From Spirochaetota bacterium (GTDB taxonomy: Bacteria; Spirochaetota; UBA4802; UBA5368): 64,000 nt of DNA. Made by a program: the position numbers and the translations under genes. Location: positions 62,001 to 126,000 of the forward strand of contig DATIKU010000031.1 in assembly GCA_035477215.1 (NCBI GenBank), written 5' to 3'. The notes under the pieces are model-generated. The model ran no database searches. It worked only from the letters and a program-made list of their open reading frames with translations, and was not told where the DNA came from. Below, one piece after another: positions 63,779 through 64,000 of this stretch (positions within the stretch are counted from its first letter, which is position 1; each line of letters begins with the position of its first letter).

Positions 63779-64000
63779 CTACAGTGAAATCGACACCTGT
63801 GCGTAAGCGGTGTCGTCCATTCTCCCTGTGCCGGGAAACGCATTTTTGTTATAATTGTGCATAAAACCGGTTTTCAGGGCAATAAGTTTCGTCACCGACA
63901 CCGTTATAAACGAATCCATCACAAAACAATACTCGGCCCAGTCCGTCATCCTCGGAATATAAAAAGCCGCACACAATACTACGACCGGCTGGGCCGGCGT
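63779..64000 (-). CDS. DUF481-like outer membrane protein, C-terminal end (partial)
   Basis: The frame is open to the window edge. It ends FITVSVTKLIALKTGFMHNY, then TGRMDDTAYAQVSISL before TAG. The pattern of alternating strands, a transition at LIALK and the terminal aromatic-like strand fits the last strands of DUF481/YdiY-type beta-barrels. Only about 73 residues are visible, so the call is tentative. Confidence 0.55.
   Translation of the reverse strand, partial: TPAQPVVVLCAAFYIPRMTDWAEYCFVMDSFITVSVTKLIALKTGFMHNYNKNAFPGTGRMDDTAYAQVSISL

Overview
The window is a 64 kb, GC-rich, densely packed bacterial chromosome segment, most likely from a spirochaete. It may be a Leptospira-like or deep-branching free-living lineage, since it carries a fatty-acid beta-oxidation operon and an aconitase. 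Four things support this: a spiro-SPASM radical SAM protein (a family known only from spirochaetes), a LolA-like protein of the TP0789 type after an MMPL/RND transporter, a CarD-YacL-like gene pair, and several lipoproteins with spirochaete-style lipoboxes. I see no insertion sequence, prophage, CRISPR array or rRNA. The organism assignment is an inference from gene families, not from a marker gene.

Layout. 0-4 kb: end of a CarD regulator, a membrane PIN/TRAM protein, a flavoprotein, a degenerate malic-enzyme homologue and a sensor-like lipoprotein. 4-8.4 kb: a TetR / RND transporter / LolA-like operon behind a promoter with an overlapping palindrome. 8.4-12.2 kb: one giant FAD plus Fe-S dehydrogenase. 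12.2-15.7 kb: sulfoacetaldehyde acetyltransferase (xsc) and acetate kinase (ackA), with a perfect 25-bp palindrome upstream of xsc. 15.7-20 kb: an epimerase, a GDSL hydrolase, tRNA-Glu, tRNA-Lys, purA and a secreted protein. 20-25 kb: a thiolase / FadJ-type / acyl-CoA dehydrogenase operon with a dyad in its promoter. 25-32 kb: phosphoglycolate phosphatase, aldehyde dehydrogenase, lon, a ComFB-like protein and a beta-barrel protein. 32-38 kb: an acyltransferase-hydrolase fusion, a Nudix hydrolase, a PAS/ATPase protein and an acyl-CoA synthetase that lacks its C-terminal domain.

38-47 kb: cimA, murI, a SurA-like chaperone, then spiro-SPASM, an SpsF-like nucleotidyltransferase and an SpsG-like protein (a compact, poorly understood surface-modification cluster), aconitase and an HNH protein. 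47-56 kb: a LysM lipoprotein, a propeller-like secreted protein, a divergent class II fructose-bisphosphatase, transaldolase, an aminotransferase, a NYN/YacP nuclease, a BadF-type ATPase, an esterase-like lipoprotein without a nucleophile serine, and radC. 56-64 kb: a STAS protein, a candidate structured small RNA, a large unrecognised coiled protein, YjbQ, a MoxR/CoxE-type AAA-VWA pair, an orphan OppF-type ATPase, a TPR protein and the end of a DUF481-like outer membrane protein.

Metabolically the genes suggest a heterotroph that oxidises fatty acids, builds isoleucine by the citramalate route and may release sulfite from C2 sulfonates while conserving energy through acetyl phosphate. The best leads are the spiro-SPASM N-terminal domain, which looks like a diverged copy of the adjacent nucleotidyltransferase; the candidate small RNA at about 56.7 kb; the xsc-ackA pair with its operator; and a series of enzyme homologues whose catalytic motifs have decayed (malic enzyme, GlpX, esterase, acyl-CoA synthetase).
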